This document shows positions 11,414-20,984 of a stretch of 64,000 nucleotides of DNA, in pieces (the stretch's first letter is position 1; every line of letters starts with the position of its first letter). The position numbers and the translations under genes were made by a program. This stretch comes from Halomonas sp. MCCC 1A13316. Lineage in GTDB: Bacteria > Pseudomonadota > Gammaproteobacteria > Pseudomonadales > Halomonadaceae. The stretch covers positions 3,162,001 through 3,226,000 of the forward strand of contig NZ_CP053382.1 in the NCBI RefSeq assembly GCF_014931605.1, written 5' to 3'. Under the pieces are notes generated by a model, which saw only the letters and a list, made by a program, of their open reading frames with translations, had not been told where the DNA came from and made no database searches.

Positions 11414-12897
11414 GAGCGGGGAATCCGTAGTACCTGTCCGACGCGGATCACGTCGCCATTGAGTTCGTTGGCCTGCTTGAGCTGGGCCACCGGTACGCCG
11501 TGCCGTGCGGCGATCTGCGACAGGGTATCGCCCGGCTGGATACGGTACTCGTTGCCGGAGGGCGTACGCTGGTTGTCACGCTGCCAGGCCAGCAGGCTGG
11601 CCGGCGGCGGGTTACTGTGGAAGTGCGCCTGTATACCCTCGAAAATGGACTCGGACATTCGCTGCTGATGGCCCGAGTCGCTCAGACGACGCTCTTCGTC
11701 GGGGTTGGAGATGAAGCCCGTCTCGATCAGCAGCGAGGGGATATCGGGCGACTTCAGGACCATGAAGCCGGCCTGTTCGACCCGCGACTTGTGCAGGCGA
11801 TTGACGCGCCCCAGCTGGTCGAGCACCTGCCCACCGATGGCCAAGGAGTCGTTGAGTGTGGCGGTCATGGTCAGGTCGAGCAGCACGCCACGCAGTACCT
11901 CGTCCTTGTCGTTGAGCGATAGATTGCCATCCACGCCACCGATCAAGTCGGCCTGGTTCTCGCTCGCCGCCAGCCATTGGGCGGTTTCCGAGGTAGCGCC
12001 ACGCTGGGACAGCGCGTAGACGGAGCTGCCGTTGGGTCGTGGGCTATTAAAGGCGTCGGCATGGATCGAGACGAAGAAATCGGCCTTCTGCTCGCGCGCG
12101 ATTCGGGTTCGCTGGCGCAGCCCGACGTAGTAATCGTCGTCGCGAATCATCACCGCTCGGAAGCCCTCGGTATCATCGATCAGGCGCTGCAGGCGTCGGG
12201 CGATCTCCAGTACCACGTCCTTCTCCCGCGTACCGCTGGGACCGATGGCACCTGGATCCTCGCCGCCATGGCCGGCGTCGACGGCAATGATGATATTGCG
12301 GCGAGGATGCGGCGCCGCAGGCTGCTGTGCCACCACCTCTGGGTCGATGCGGGAAGATTCGCCGGCAGCCTCTCCGCGGTGTCGATTGGCGGCGATCTCC
12401 TGTTCGCGGATCATCGCCTCGATCGGGTCGATGGGGTTCTGCACCGCGCTCTCGCCGGGGTACTCCATGTCGACCACCAGGCGATGGCCGTACTGCTCGT
12501 TGGGCGGCAAGGTAAAATGGCGCGGCTCCACTTCGCGCGATAGATCGAGTACTACGCGCAGGCCGCCGCCGTCGCGAACCCCGCTGCGTACCGCGGTGAT
12601 GGCGCTGCCTTCAAGCTCCATGCTCGCGAGGTCGGTATCGAGTCTACTCTGGTCGAGGTCGATCACCAGCCGCCGCGGGTTGTCCAGCGTGAAAATGTTG
12701 GCCTCGGCATGGTCGGAGAGATCGAACACCAGCCGTGCATGATCCGGCGCCGCCCACAGGCGAATATTATCCACCTGAGCTGCCTGGGCGGGTACGGCGG
12801 GTACAGCCAGAGCAGTCAGCAACGTCCAGGCCAGCAGCAGGTGGCAGCGGACCGCTCGCCCGACAGGACCGATGGGCAGATATCGCGTACTCATCAC
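11410..12897 (-). CDS. amiB: N-acetylmuramoyl-L-alanine amidase with AMIN and LysM domains
   Basis: A 495-residue exported peptidoglycan amidase that cleaves septal cell wall for daughter-cell separation. It has a signal peptide (hydrophobic stretch to about residue 40, ending AQA), an AMIN domain (about 42-150) and a zinc amidase_3 domain (about 205-430). The amidase domain has [16 protein letters not shown] and [11 protein letters not shown] with zinc ligands and [12 protein letters not shown] LysM domain (about 450-495, [17 protein letters not shown]) closes the protein. The GTG start at 12897 overlaps the tsaE stop; an ATG follows immediately at 12894. The order tsaE-amiB-mutL matches E. 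coli, which is why amiB is used. Confidence 0.94.
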   Translation of the reverse strand: MMSTRYLPIGPVGRAVRCHLLLAWTLLTALAVPAVPAQAAQVDNIRLWAAPDHARLVFDLSDHAEANIFTLDNPRRLVIDLDQSRLDTDLASMELEGSAITAVRSGVRDGGGLRVVLDLSREVEPRHFTLPPNEQYGHRLVVDMEYPGESAVQNPIDPIEAMIREQEIAANRHRGEAAGESSRIDPEVVAQQPAAPHPRRNIIIAVDAGHGGEDPGAIGPSGTREKDVVLEIARRLQRLIDDTEGFRAVMIRDDDYYVGLRQRTRIAREQKADFFVSIHADAFNSPRPNGSSVYALSQRGATSETAQWLAASENQADLIGGVDGNLSLNDKDEVLRGVLLDLTMTATLNDSLAIGGQVLDQLGRVNRLHKSRVEQAGFMVLKSPDIPSLLIETGFISNPDEERRLSDSGHQQRMSESIFEGIQAHFHSNPPPASLLAWQRDNQRTPSGNEYRIQPGDTLSQIAARHGVPVAQLKQANELNGDVIRVGQVLRIPRS

Positions 12898-13397
12898 GGT
12901 GTTTCACGCTCTCCGTCGCTGATCATGTCGGCAAGAGTGGCATCCCGCGCCAGTGCCTCGAGCACCGACCGGCCATGCTCGGTATGGGCCTCGAGCCAGG
13001 CCGATCGGCCGTTACCAGCGAGTGACAAGGCTACCGTCAGGTCGGGCGTCGGCAGCCAGCCTTCGCCTCGGCTGGGCCACTCGACGATGCACAGGGCATC
13101 GTCGGCGAACAGGTCGCGCCCACCGATGAACTCCAGCTCCTCGGGATTGCCCAGGCGGTAGAGATCGAAGTGATAGACCCTCCCTCCTTGCGATTCGTAG
13201 GGCTCGACCAGCGTGTAGGTGGGGCTCTTGACCGCTCCGGCATGGCCGTGGGCACGCAGGATGCCACGGGTGAGCGTCGTCTTGCCCGCGCCCAGCTCGC
13301 CCTCGAGATAGATGCGTCCTCGCCCCTTCAGGGCTCGGCCCAGGCACTGCCCGAAGACTACCTGACGGTCTTCGTCATCGAGTCTTATGCGCATCAT
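12894..13397 (-). CDS. tsaE: tRNA threonylcarbamoyladenosine ATPase TsaE
   Basis: A 167-residue P-loop ATPase that works with TsaB and TsaD to make t6A37 in ANN-decoding tRNAs. The Walker A motif is EGELGAGKTTL, followed by the family block SPTYTLVEPYE and HFDLYRL. It starts at a double ATG (13397/13394) after an AGGGGG ribosome site and overlaps the 3' end of nnr by 23 bp. Its stop overlaps the amiB start. Confidence 0.95.
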   Translation of the reverse strand: MMRIRLDDEDRQVVFGQCLGRALKGRGRIYLEGELGAGKTTLTRGILRAHGHAGAVKSPTYTLVEPYESQGGRVYHFDLYRLGNPEELEFIGGRDLFADDALCIVEWPSRGEGWLPTPDLTVALSLAGNGRSAWLEAHTEHGRSVLEALARDATLADMISDGERETP

Positions 13398-14937
13398 GGC
13401 CCCCTGCAAGCGAATGAAACCCCGGCTCGAATCCAGGGTTGACGATAACTCGGGCATAGGATGCCAGATCGGCAGCCAGCAGACCACGCTCCCCCGCGTC
13501 GCGTACCGCCATGTCGGCCGCCAAGGCATGAATCATGACACCGAGCCTTGCCGCCGTTTCCAGCGGTAGACCTTGAGCCAGCAGCGAGCCGAGAATGCCG
13601 GTGAGAACGTCGCCCATACCCCCCGAGGCCATGCCCGGGTTGCCATAAGGGCACACTGCCATGCCATCCGGGCCCGCCACCAGGCTGCCGGCGCCCTTGA
13701 GTATCGCCACGCCGCCATAGCGCTGCTGCAACTCGCGCACCGCCGCGGGCCGGTCGGCTTCCACTTCCGCCGCACTCAAGCCCAGCAGGCGACCCGCCTC
13801 GCCTGGGTGGGGCGTCAGGATCCAGTCGTCACGTCGCTGGCCGCTAAAATGCGAGGCCAGCAGGTTGAGGCCATCGGCATCCACCACCAGCGGTCCGGAC
13901 TCAGCCAGCGCCGCCTGCAGCATGCCCTGCCCCCAGGCGTCCTGCCCCAGCCCGGGCCCGATCACAATGACATCAGCCTTGCCGGGCAGGTCGCCAAGCT
14001 CGGCGGCGCCGCGCAGGCCGTGCACCATCACCTCGGGGCGGTAGGTCAGGCAGGCGGTGACATGCTCGGGTGCCGTGGCAAGGCTGACCTTGCCGGCTCC
14101 CAGGCGCGCCGCCGCCTCGCTGGCCAGCAGTGCCGCGCCGCCGAAGCCCGGCGCACCGCCAAGCACCAGCACGTGCCCCATGGCCCCCTTGTGGGCATCG
14201 CGACTGCGCGGTGGCAACCATACTCTCAGCAGATCCTGATCGAGCAGTTCCGCAGCCGGCGCCAAGTCGGCATGACTGCGCGCATCGACGCCCAAGGCGC
14301 GAAAGTGAACCTCGCCGGTCAGCGCCGGTGCGCGACCGGTATGCAGGCCGATCTTGTCGCCGATGAAAGTGACCGTGCGCGTGGCACGCACCGCCATGCC
14401 GAGCTCGGCGCCGGTATCGGCGGCGAGTCCGGAGGGAATGTCGATGGCCAGTACCGGCAGACCGCAAGCATTGACTGCTTCGATGGCGTTGCGGAATTCG
14501 CCCCGAACCTCCCCGCCCAATCCAGTGCCGAGCAGCGCATCGACGACCACTTCGCCGGAAAAAGCGATTCCCTTGGACCAGGGCTCCAGGCCGACGCCCG
14601 CCGCCGTGGCCATCTCGGCGGCGCGCGCCGCGTCGCCTTCCAATGCCGATATCGGCTTGAGCGTGATGCGCTGGACCTCGACCCCGGCGACAGACGCCAG
14701 CGCGGCCAGAACATGGCCGTCACCGCCATTATTGCCACCGCCACACAGCACCGTGATCCGCTTCACGCCGGGCCAGCGTGACTTGAGACTTTGCCACGCC
14801 GCCGTGGCGGCCCGCTGCATCAGCGCGAAGCCTTCGATCCCGGCGGCGATGGTGCGTCGATCGAGTTCGCGCACCTGCTTGGCCCGATAGAGCGGGCGCA
14901 GCACGACCTGTGGTTCCTCGGAACGATTCCCGGACAT
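13375..14937 (-). CDS. nnr: Bifunctional NAD(P)HX epimerase / ADP-dependent NAD(P)HX dehydratase
   Basis: A 520-residue fusion that repairs hydrated NADH and NADPH. The N-terminal YjeF_N epimerase domain has GGGNNGGDG at residues 66-74. The C-terminal ribokinase-like dehydratase domain has HVLVLGGAPGFGGAALL, VIGPGLGQD and the GNPGMASGGMGDVLTGIL block with the ADP-binding loop. The ATG at 14937 is used because the longer open frame upstream runs across the divergent queG gene. It opens the leftward block nnr-tsaE-amiB-mutL-miaA with overlapping ends. Confidence 0.95.
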   Translation of the reverse strand: MSGNRSEEPQVVLRPLYRAKQVRELDRRTIAAGIEGFALMQRAATAAWQSLKSRWPGVKRITVLCGGGNNGGDGHVLAALASVAGVEVQRITLKPISALEGDAARAAEMATAAGVGLEPWSKGIAFSGEVVVDALLGTGLGGEVRGEFRNAIEAVNACGLPVLAIDIPSGLAADTGAELGMAVRATRTVTFIGDKIGLHTGRAPALTGEVHFRALGVDARSHADLAPAAELLDQDLLRVWLPPRSRDAHKGAMGHVLVLGGAPGFGGAALLASEAAARLGAGKVSLATAPEHVTACLTYRPEVMVHGLRGAAELGDLPGKADVIVIGPGLGQDAWGQGMLQAALAESGPLVVDADGLNLLASHFSGQRRDDWILTPHPGEAGRLLGLSAAEVEADRPAAVRELQQRYGGVAILKGAGSLVAGPDGMAVCPYGNPGMASGGMGDVLTGILGSLLAQGLPLETAARLGVMIHALAADMAVRDAGERGLLAADLASYARVIVNPGFEPGFHSLAGGHDAHKTR

Positions 14938-15039
14938 CCAGTGTCTCCCCTGCCAGCATTGCTTTATCATTGGGAGTGTAAGCGCCGTGGCGCGCTCGCC
15001 AATCCCCCCGCTGTGTATTTGCCCGGTTTTTTCTCGATC

Positions 15040-16143
15040 ATGCCCCATCCCGCGACCCTGGACGACAACGAGCTGGCCGAGTTGGCCACGACCATCAAGA
15101 CCTGGGGCCGCGAGCTTGGCTTTCAGCAGGTGGGTATTGCCGATATCGACCTGGCCGAAGACGAGCGCCACCTGCAGCGCTGGCTCGACGCCGGCTACCA
15201 GGGCGAAATGGGGTTCATGGCCAAGCACGGCACCAAGCGCACACGGCCGAAAGAGCTCCTCCCCGGGACGCTGCGTGTCGTCAGCGTGCGCCTGGATTAC
15301 CTGCCCGCCGAGGTCGAAAGCGCCAAAGTACTGGGCCAACCGGAAACCGCCTATGTCTCACGCTATGCGGTGGGCCGCGATTACCACAAGCTGATGCGCA
15401 AGCGGCTGGCGACACTGGCCCAGTGGATCGAGGAAAAGGCCGGCCCCTTCGGCTATCGCGCCTTCGTCGATTCGGCACCCGTCATGGAACGCGCCCTGGC
15501 GCGCAAGGCTGGGCTCGGCTGGGTGGGCAAGAACGCCATGTTGCTCAACCCCCGAGCTGGCTCGCTGTTCTTCCTCGGCGAACTTTATGTCGACCTGCCG
15601 CTGCCCGTCGATCCTCCCTTCGAGGCCGAACACTGTGGCAGCTGCAGCGCCTGTCGCACGGCCTGCCCCACCGACGCCATCGTCGAGGACAAGGTGGTCG
15701 ACGCCCGCGCCTGCATCTCCTACCTCACCATCGAACTGTTCGGCAGCATCCCCGAGCGCTTCCGCGAGGCCATGGGCAACCGCGTGTTCGGCTGCGACGA
15801 CTGCCAACTGGTCTGCCCCTTCACTCGCTTCGCCCGCGCTACGGCAGAGGACGACTTCGCCCCACGCCACGACCTCGACCGCGCCAGCCTGGTGTCGTTG
15901 TTCGGCTGGGGCGAGGATGAGTTCCTCGACAAGACCGCCGGCAGCCCGATACGGCGCATCGGCTACGAACGCTGGCTGCGCAACCTGGCGGTGGGCCTGG
16001 GCAACGCGCCCTGGAGTGAGGCGGTGGTGGCCGCCTTGCACGCTCGCCTCGCCTACCCCTCCGATCTAGTGCGCGAGCACGTGCGCTGGGCGCTCGAGCG
16101 GCAGCGCGAGAAGCGTGGCAGGCTGATTGCTAGCCAAGCCTAG
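15040..16143 (+). CDS. queG: Epoxyqueuosine reductase
   Basis: A 367-residue cobalamin and iron-sulfur enzyme that makes queuosine from epoxyqueuosine in the last step of the pathway. It has the N-terminal DUF1730 region (VRLDYLP and nearby), SAPVMERALARKAGLGWVGKN, and two 4Fe-4S clusters formed by CGSCSACRTACPTDAI and CDDCQLVCPF. The ATG at 15040 gives the expected start; the longer frame reaches into the divergent nnr gene. Divergent from nnr with about 100 bp between them for both promoters. Confidence 0.95.
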   Translation: MPHPATLDDNELAELATTIKTWGRELGFQQVGIADIDLAEDERHLQRWLDAGYQGEMGFMAKHGTKRTRPKELLPGTLRVVSVRLDYLPAEVESAKVLGQPETAYVSRYAVGRDYHKLMRKRLATLAQWIEEKAGPFGYRAFVDSAPVMERALARKAGLGWVGKNAMLLNPRAGSLFFLGELYVDLPLPVDPPFEAEHCGSCSACRTACPTDAIVEDKVVDARACISYLTIELFGSIPERFREAMGNRVFGCDDCQLVCPFTRFARATAEDDFAPRHDLDRASLVSLFGWGEDEFLDKTAGSPIRRIGYERWLRNLAVGLGNAPWSEAVVAALHARLAYPSDLVREHVRWALERQREKRGRLIASQA

Positions 16144-16189
16144 CGACACACGAGTTGCCACTGTTCAAGGCGTCAACGGTAGCGGCGCC

Positions 16190-16278
16190 GGGGACAGGGC
16201 GAAGCAGAGGTCTTTTGCCATGGATGGCAAAAGTAGCGCCCAAGGATGGGTTCACAGCGCCTCTGCGAAGCCCTGTCG
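16190..16278 (-). repeat. Interspersed structured palindromic element, copy 1
   Basis: One of three related elements of 90-110 nt in this window (others at 20870 and 32331), here in reverse orientation. Nested inverted repeats are visible: outer GGGACAGGGC with GCCCTGTC, middle GCAGAGG with CCTCTGC, and inner CTTTTGCC with GGCAAAAG around ATCCAT. A conserved unpaired arm reads, on the minus strand, AACCCATCCTTGGGCGCTAC. It fills the space between the convergent queG and orn genes. Confidence 0.85.
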
Positions 16279-16295
16279 ACGGAGTAGCCGCGGGA

Positions 16296-16880
16296 TCACT
16301 CCTCTTCGTCGCGCTCGCTGCCCGCCAGACGCAGGAACGTAGTGCGATAGTGCGCCAGCTCGGCCAGCGATTCGCGAATATCGTCTAGCGCCTGGTGCGT
16401 GTTGCGCTTGCTGAAGCCGGCCAGCGCGCCCGGGTTCCAGCGCTTGGCCAGCTCCTTCAGGGTCGAGACATCCAGGTTGCGGTAGTGAAAGAAGCCCAGC
16501 AGTCCGGGCATTTCGCGCTCGAGGAAGCGCCGGTCCTGATGCACGCTGTTGCCGCACATGGGCGAGGAGCCCGAGACTACGTATTGCTGCAAGAATTCGA
16601 GAGTCTGTCGCTCGGCCTCGGCGGTATCGATGCGGCTCTGCTTGACCCGCTCGACCAGGCCAGATTCTCCATGGGTCTTCTGATTCCAGTCATCCATGGC
16701 CGCAAGCAGGTCGTCGGACTGGTGCACGGCAAGCACCGGGCCTTCGGCGATGAGGTTGAGGTCGCTGTCGGTGATCAGGGTGGCCACCTCGATGATGCGC
16801 TCGCGCTCGGGCTCCAGCCCGGTCATCTCGAGATCGATCCACACCAGCAGATCCTCGCGTGGCGCGGAAGTATTCGGCAT
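16296..16880 (-). CDS. orn: Oligoribonuclease
   Basis: A 194-residue DEDDh 3'-5' exonuclease that degrades very short RNAs including pGpG, the end product of cyclic-di-GMP breakdown. Motifs are [11 protein letters not shown] (DxE), the [15 protein letters not shown] block with the second Asp, and [18 protein letters not shown] with the His and last Asp. Length is close to the E. coli enzyme (181). Divergent from rsgA, as in E. coli. Its pGpG role links it with the EAL phosphodiesterase at the right end of the window. Confidence 0.96.
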   Translation of the reverse strand: MPNTSAPREDLLVWIDLEMTGLEPERERIIEVATLITDSDLNLIAEGPVLAVHQSDDLLAAMDDWNQKTHGESGLVERVKQSRIDTAEAERQTLEFLQQYVVSGSSPMCGNSVHQDRRFLEREMPGLLGFFHYRNLDVSTLKELAKRWNPGALAGFSKRNTHQALDDIRESLAELAHYRTTFLRLAGSERDEEE

Positions 16881-16968
16881 TGGGACAAGCTCCAGGTTGA
16901 AGGGCGCAGCAGGACAGGCCGGGCCACGCTGGGTACAATGCCTCTATTGTAACGATCTTCGAGCGCCC

Positions 16969-18003
16969 ATGAGCAAACGCAAGCTAAGTCGCCAGCAGCG
17001 CTGGCGGATCGAAAAGGTTCAGGCCGAGCGGTCTCGGCGCGCCGAGCAGCGCGACGCCCAGGACACGCAGAAGCTCGCCGCCGGCAAATACGGCCCCGAG
17101 CGGCCCGGGCGCGTCATTGCTCATTACGGACGCACTCTCGACGTGCAGGGCGACGCCGACGAAGCGACCGTACGCTGCCATCTGCGTGCCAATCTGGAAG
17201 GGCTGGTGACCGGTGACCGAGTCATCTGGCGCGCCACTTACGACGACGAGGGCAACGCCGTGGAAGGCGTTGTCGTGGCGCGCAGCGAACGCCAGAATGT
17301 GCTCGAGCGTCCCGATCCTCGCGGTCAACTCAAGCCGGTCGCGGCCAATATCGATCAGATCCTGATCGTTTTTGCCGTTGAACCCGTTCCTCATCCCAAC
17401 TTGATCGACCGCTACCTGGTAGCCGCCGAGGCCACCGGTATCGCTCCGGCGCTGGTGCTCAACAAGATCGACCTGCTGCCCACAGACGGCGGCGAGCTGC
17501 GCGACCTGCTGGCCCGCTACGAAGCGCTGGGGTATCCGGTGGTGACGACCACCACCGCCCGCGACGATGGACTCGATGCCCTGCTGGAACGACTGAGCGG
17601 GCGCACCTCGGTATTCGTCGGCCAGAGCGGCGTGGGCAAGTCGTCGCTGATCGACCGCCTGCTGCCCGATGAATCGTTGCGTATCGGCGAGCTGTCGAAA
17701 GATTCGCGCAAGGGTACCCATACCACCACCACGGCACGCCTCTACCGGTTGCCCGCCGCCGACGACGCCGAACTGATCGACTCGCCGGGGATCCGCGAAT
17801 TCGGCCTGGTTCACCTGGACGAGCAGCAGGTCGCCAAAGGTTTCATCGAGTTTCGCGACCTCCTCGGCCGCTGCCGCTTTCGCGATTGCCGCCACCGCCA
17901 GGAGCCGGGCTGCGCCCTGCTCCTGGCGGTGGAGCGTGGTGATATTCACCCTCAGCGTTTTGCCAGCTATCGCCATATCGTCGATAGTCTCAGCGAGACC
18001 TGA
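16969..18003 (+). CDS. rsgA: Small-subunit maturation GTPase RsgA
   Basis: A 344-residue circularly permuted GTPase that checks the 30S decoding centre late in assembly. An OB-fold region (about 35-110) precedes a GTPase domain with motifs in permuted order: NKIDLL (G4), GQSGVGKSSLID (G1), TTTARLY and DSPGIREFGL (G3). A C-terminal zinc-binding region follows (FRDCRHRQEPGCAL). The N-terminal basic tail (MSKRKLSRQQRWR) is typical. The ATG at 16969 is chosen from this N-terminus; the frame upstream overlaps orn. Confidence 0.96.
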   Translation: MSKRKLSRQQRWRIEKVQAERSRRAEQRDAQDTQKLAAGKYGPERPGRVIAHYGRTLDVQGDADEATVRCHLRANLEGLVTGDRVIWRATYDDEGNAVEGVVVARSERQNVLERPDPRGQLKPVAANIDQILIVFAVEPVPHPNLIDRYLVAAEATGIAPALVLNKIDLLPTDGGELRDLLARYEALGYPVVTTTTARDDGLDALLERLSGRTSVFVGQSGVGKSSLIDRLLPDESLRIGELSKDSRKGTHTTTTARLYRLPAADDAELIDSPGIREFGLVHLDEQQVAKGFIEFRDLLGRCRFRDCRHRQEPGCALLLAVERGDIHPQRFASYRHIVDSLSET

Positions 18004-18042
18004 TCAGGCCCGCATTGCAATATAGAGGATAAGGAGAGCGCC

Positions 18043-18873
18043 ATGAGTTCCGAAGAGAACCTGCTGCCGCTGATCGTCGAACCCGAGCAGCTCGCGGACC
18101 ACCTCGGCAATCCACAGCTGCTGATCGTCGATGTGCCGCTCAAGGCGGAGAGCTACGCGGAGGGACATGTCCCCGGCGCCGTCTTCCTCGAATTCGGCCG
18201 CCTGATGCGTGGCGAAGACGAGGTGCCCAACGAGGTGCCGAGCGTAGAGTCGCTGTCGCAGCTGTTCTCATCGCTCGGCCTGACCCGCGACAGCCATGTG
18301 GTGGCCTATGATGACGAGGGCGGCGGCTGGGCCGGGCGCCTGCTGTGGACACTGGAGCTGATTGGTCACACCCGCTACTCCTACCTCAACGGCGGCATCC
18401 ACGCCTGGCGTCAGGCTGGCCAGCCCGTTTCCCATGAGCCGACCGCCCCCCAGCCGAGTGACTACGAGGCCGAGATCCTTCATCCCGACGTCGCCATCGA
18501 TCGCTTCGAACTGCAGGAGCGCCTCGGTGAGAAGGGCTTTGCTATCTGGGACGCCCGCTCGCCGGAAGAGTACCGCGGCGAGAAAGGCGACAATCGCCAA
18601 CTCGGCCATATTCCCGGTGCGGTGAACATGGAGTGGACCGAGGCCATGGACAAGGAGCGCGCCCTGCGCATCCGCGACTATGCCGAATTGGTCACCGAAC
18701 TCGAGGCGCTGGGGCTCACGCCGGACATGGAAGTGGTTACCCATTGCCAAAGCCACCACCGCAGCGGCTTTACCTGGCTGGTGGGCAAGGCGCTGGGGTT
18801 CGAGAAGATGCGCGGCTACGCCGGCTCCTGGAAGGAGTGGGGCAACTGCGACGATACGCCGATCGAAAAGTAA
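18043..18873 (+). CDS. Thiosulfate/3-mercaptopyruvate sulfurtransferase, two rhodanese domains
   Basis: A 276-residue cytoplasmic sulfurtransferase with an inactive N-terminal rhodanese domain (about 10-130) and an active C-terminal one (about 150-275). The active-site loop is CQSHHRS, with the catalytic Cys235; loops of the form CQSHHRS point to thiosulfate rather than mercaptopyruvate as donor, which is a family-level inference. An AAGGAGA ribosome site lies 6-12 bases before the ATG. It lies 39 bp after rsgA and 73 bp before psd on the same strand; the rsgA-sulfurtransferase-psd order is common in related bacteria. Confidence 0.9.
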   Translation: MSSEENLLPLIVEPEQLADHLGNPQLLIVDVPLKAESYAEGHVPGAVFLEFGRLMRGEDEVPNEVPSVESLSQLFSSLGLTRDSHVVAYDDEGGGWAGRLLWTLELIGHTRYSYLNGGIHAWRQAGQPVSHEPTAPQPSDYEAEILHPDVAIDRFELQERLGEKGFAIWDARSPEEYRGEKGDNRQLGHIPGAVNMEWTEAMDKERALRIRDYAELVTELEALGLTPDMEVVTHCQSHHRSGFTWLVGKALGFEKMRGYAGSWKEWGNCDDTPIEK

Positions 18874-18946
18874 GCTACGTCCTACCGACGCGTCCGCGTG
18901 AGGCGACTCGCGCGGTTGCCATCATGAGCTCAACGGAAGCCTTATC

Positions 18947-19804
18947 TTGTCTCTTGCCAAGTTCTTCGCCCTGATCCAGTACCCGATCCCCCACCACCTG
19001 CTGTCGCGGCTGGTGGGCTTGCTGGCCGAATGTCGCATCACCTGGCTGAAGAATGCGCTGATCTGCGCCTTCATCAAGGTCTTCGAGGTCGACATGCGCG
19101 AGGCCGCCGAGCCCGACCCCACGGTTTACGCTACCTTCAACGACTTCTTCACTCGCTCACTGAAGCCGCACGCCCGCCCCCTGGGCGAGGGCCTGCTCTG
19201 CCCCGCCGACGGCAATATTTCCCAGTTCGGCCCCATCGAGGCGGACCGCCTGCTGCAGGCCAAGGGGCATCGCTTCTCGGTCGTCGACCTGTTGGGCGGT
19301 GACACCGAGGCGGCAAGGCGTTACAGCGGTGGCAGCTACGCCAACGTCTATCTCTCGCCCAAGGATTACCACCGCGTGCACATGCCGCTGGCCGGCACCC
19401 TGACCGAGATGGTCTACGTACCGGGGCGGCTGTTCTCGGTGAACTCGGCCACGACGGACCACGTGCCTAACCTGTTCGCCCGCAACGAGCGCCTGGTGTG
19501 CCATTTCGATACCGAGCACGGGCCCATGGCGGTGGTGCTGGTGGGGGCGATGATCGTAGCCGCCATCGAGACGGTATGGGCCGGCCAGATCACGCCGCTC
19601 TCGGGCCAGGTGCAACGCGTGCGTTTCGACAAGCCGATTCGCCTCGAGCGTGGCGCTGAGATGGGCCGCTTCAAGCTCGGCTCCACGGTGGTGATGGCCT
19701 TCGCCGGCAAGGTCGATTTCGACGCCGGCCTGGCGCCCAAGACAAAGGTCTCCATGGGTCAGTCGCTGGGCGGCTTTCCTAACCGCGGTGGTGAATTCTT
19801 CTAA
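18947..19804 (+). CDS. psd: Phosphatidylserine decarboxylase proenzyme
   Basis: A 285-residue inner-membrane enzyme that makes phosphatidylethanolamine. It is a pyruvoyl enzyme: the self-cleavage motif [11 protein letters not shown] has Ser246 as the residue converted to the pyruvoyl group, leaving a small alpha chain of about 40 residues. Other family blocks are [30 protein letters not shown] and PGRLFSVN. The start is a TTG with GGAAG 7 bases upstream; no ATG gives the family N-terminus. Convergent with epmA with 12 bp between stops. Confidence 0.95.
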   Translation: MSLAKFFALIQYPIPHHLLSRLVGLLAECRITWLKNALICAFIKVFEVDMREAAEPDPTVYATFNDFFTRSLKPHARPLGEGLLCPADGNISQFGPIEADRLLQAKGHRFSVVDLLGGDTEAARRYSGGSYANVYLSPKDYHRVHMPLAGTLTEMVYVPGRLFSVNSATTDHVPNLFARNERLVCHFDTEHGPMAVVLVGAMIVAAIETVWAGQITPLSGQVQRVRFDKPIRLERGAEMGRFKLGSTVVMAFAGKVDFDAGLAPKTKVSMGQSLGGFPNRGGEFF

Positions 19805-19816
19805 GCGCAGCCTGTG

Positions 19817-20791
19817 CTAGCAATTGGGCGTGGCGAAAGCCATGACTTCGGCCACGCTCGTCTTGCCCAGGGCAAGTTGGACCAGCCGGTCGATGCCCAG
19901 TGCTATGCCGCTACATCCCGGCATGCCATGCGCCAGTGCCGCCAGTAGGCGCTGGTCGACATCCACCTGGGGCAGCCCCAGACGACGCCGGGCGAGATTG
20001 TCCTCGGCGAAGCGGGCAGCCTGCTCGTCGGCATCGATGAGCTCATCGTAGCCGTTGGCGAGCTCCAGCCCGGCGAGGTAAACCTCGAAGCGCGAGGCGA
20101 CCCACTCGCCATCCTGCGGGTCGCGATGGCGCCGCGCCAGCGCTGCCTGGCTTGCCGGGTAGTCCACCACCACGTCAAGGCCCTCACGCCCCAGGCCAGG
20201 CTCGATGGCCAGGCTCATCAGCAGGTCGAGGCAGTCGTCGCGCCCGGCATCGTTCATATCGAGCCCACCATGTTCGCCAGCAACGCGACGCAGCATATCG
20301 AGCTCGACGGTAAAGGGATCGAGCCCCAGCGTCTCGCAGAACAACTCGCGATAGCGACGGTGGCGCAGCGGCCCTGGATCGCGACTCAGCACCGCTTGGA
20401 TCAGCGCGGCCGTCTCGTCGATCAACTCATCGAGAGAGAAACCGGGGCGGTACCACTCCAGCATGGTGAACTCGATGTTGTGTCGGCCGCCCACCTCGCC
20501 GTCGCGAAAGCTGCGGGCAAGCTGGAAGATCGGCCCTGAACCTGCGGCCAGCAAGCGCTTCATGTGGAACTCGGGCGAGGTCTGCAGCCACAGCCGCTCG
20601 CACCCCGCCGGCGTGGTCGCTTTCAGCGACAGCGATGCCAGGTGCACGTCGGTGCTGCCGCCATGCCCCAGCACCGGCGTCTCTACCTCCAGCACGCCAC
20701 GCTCGGCGAAGAATGCCCGCACCTCGCCCAGCAGCCGAGCCCGCTCGCGCAGCGTCTCGATACTCGCCGTGGGGCGCCAGCCAGTTGCCAT
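19817..20791 (-). CDS. epmA: Elongation factor P--(R)-beta-lysine ligase
   Basis: A 324-residue class II lysyl-tRNA-synthetase paralogue without an anticodon-binding domain. It attaches (R)-beta-lysine to Lys34 of EF-P. Motif 2 is ARSFRDGEVGGRHNIEFTMLEWYRPG and motif 3 is GCSGIALGIDRLVQLAL. The ATG at 20791 begins MATGWRPTASIETLRERA; the longer frame upstream runs into the palindromic element and is not family-like. The substrate gene efp and the lysine aminomutase gene epmB lie next to it, so the whole EF-P modification set is together. Confidence 0.95.
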   Translation of the reverse strand: MATGWRPTASIETLRERARLLGEVRAFFAERGVLEVETPVLGHGGSTDVHLASLSLKATTPAGCERLWLQTSPEFHMKRLLAAGSGPIFQLARSFRDGEVGGRHNIEFTMLEWYRPGFSLDELIDETAALIQAVLSRDPGPLRHRRYRELFCETLGLDPFTVELDMLRRVAGEHGGLDMNDAGRDDCLDLLMSLAIEPGLGREGLDVVVDYPASQAALARRHRDPQDGEWVASRFEVYLAGLELANGYDELIDADEQAARFAEDNLARRRLGLPQVDVDQRLLAALAHGMPGCSGIALGIDRLVQLALGKTSVAEVMAFATPNC

Positions 20792-20869
20792 GACAGGTCT
20801 CCAGAACGATGAAGGCCACGCCGAATCAGCGTGGCCTATGTGGAAGCGGTGGCAGAGTGCGGCTGTTCC

Positions 20870-20962
20870 GGCGACAGGCGCTTCGCGGAGGCGCTGTAAA
20901 CCCATCCTTGGGCGCTACATTTGTCATCCATGACAAATGACCTCCGCTCCGGCCTGTCCCCA
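20870..20962 (+). repeat. Interspersed structured palindromic element, copy 2
   Basis: Same family as the elements at 16190 and 32331. Nested arms are ACAGGC with GCCTGT (outer), GCGGAGG with CCTCCGC (middle) and CATTTGTCAT with ATGACAAATG (inner, two-base loop). Compared with copy 3, the inner stem has a C-G pair replaced by T-A on both arms. It lies between efp and epmA on the transcribed side of both. Confidence 0.87.
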
Positions 20963-20984
20963 GCGCCGCAAGCTAGACTATCCT

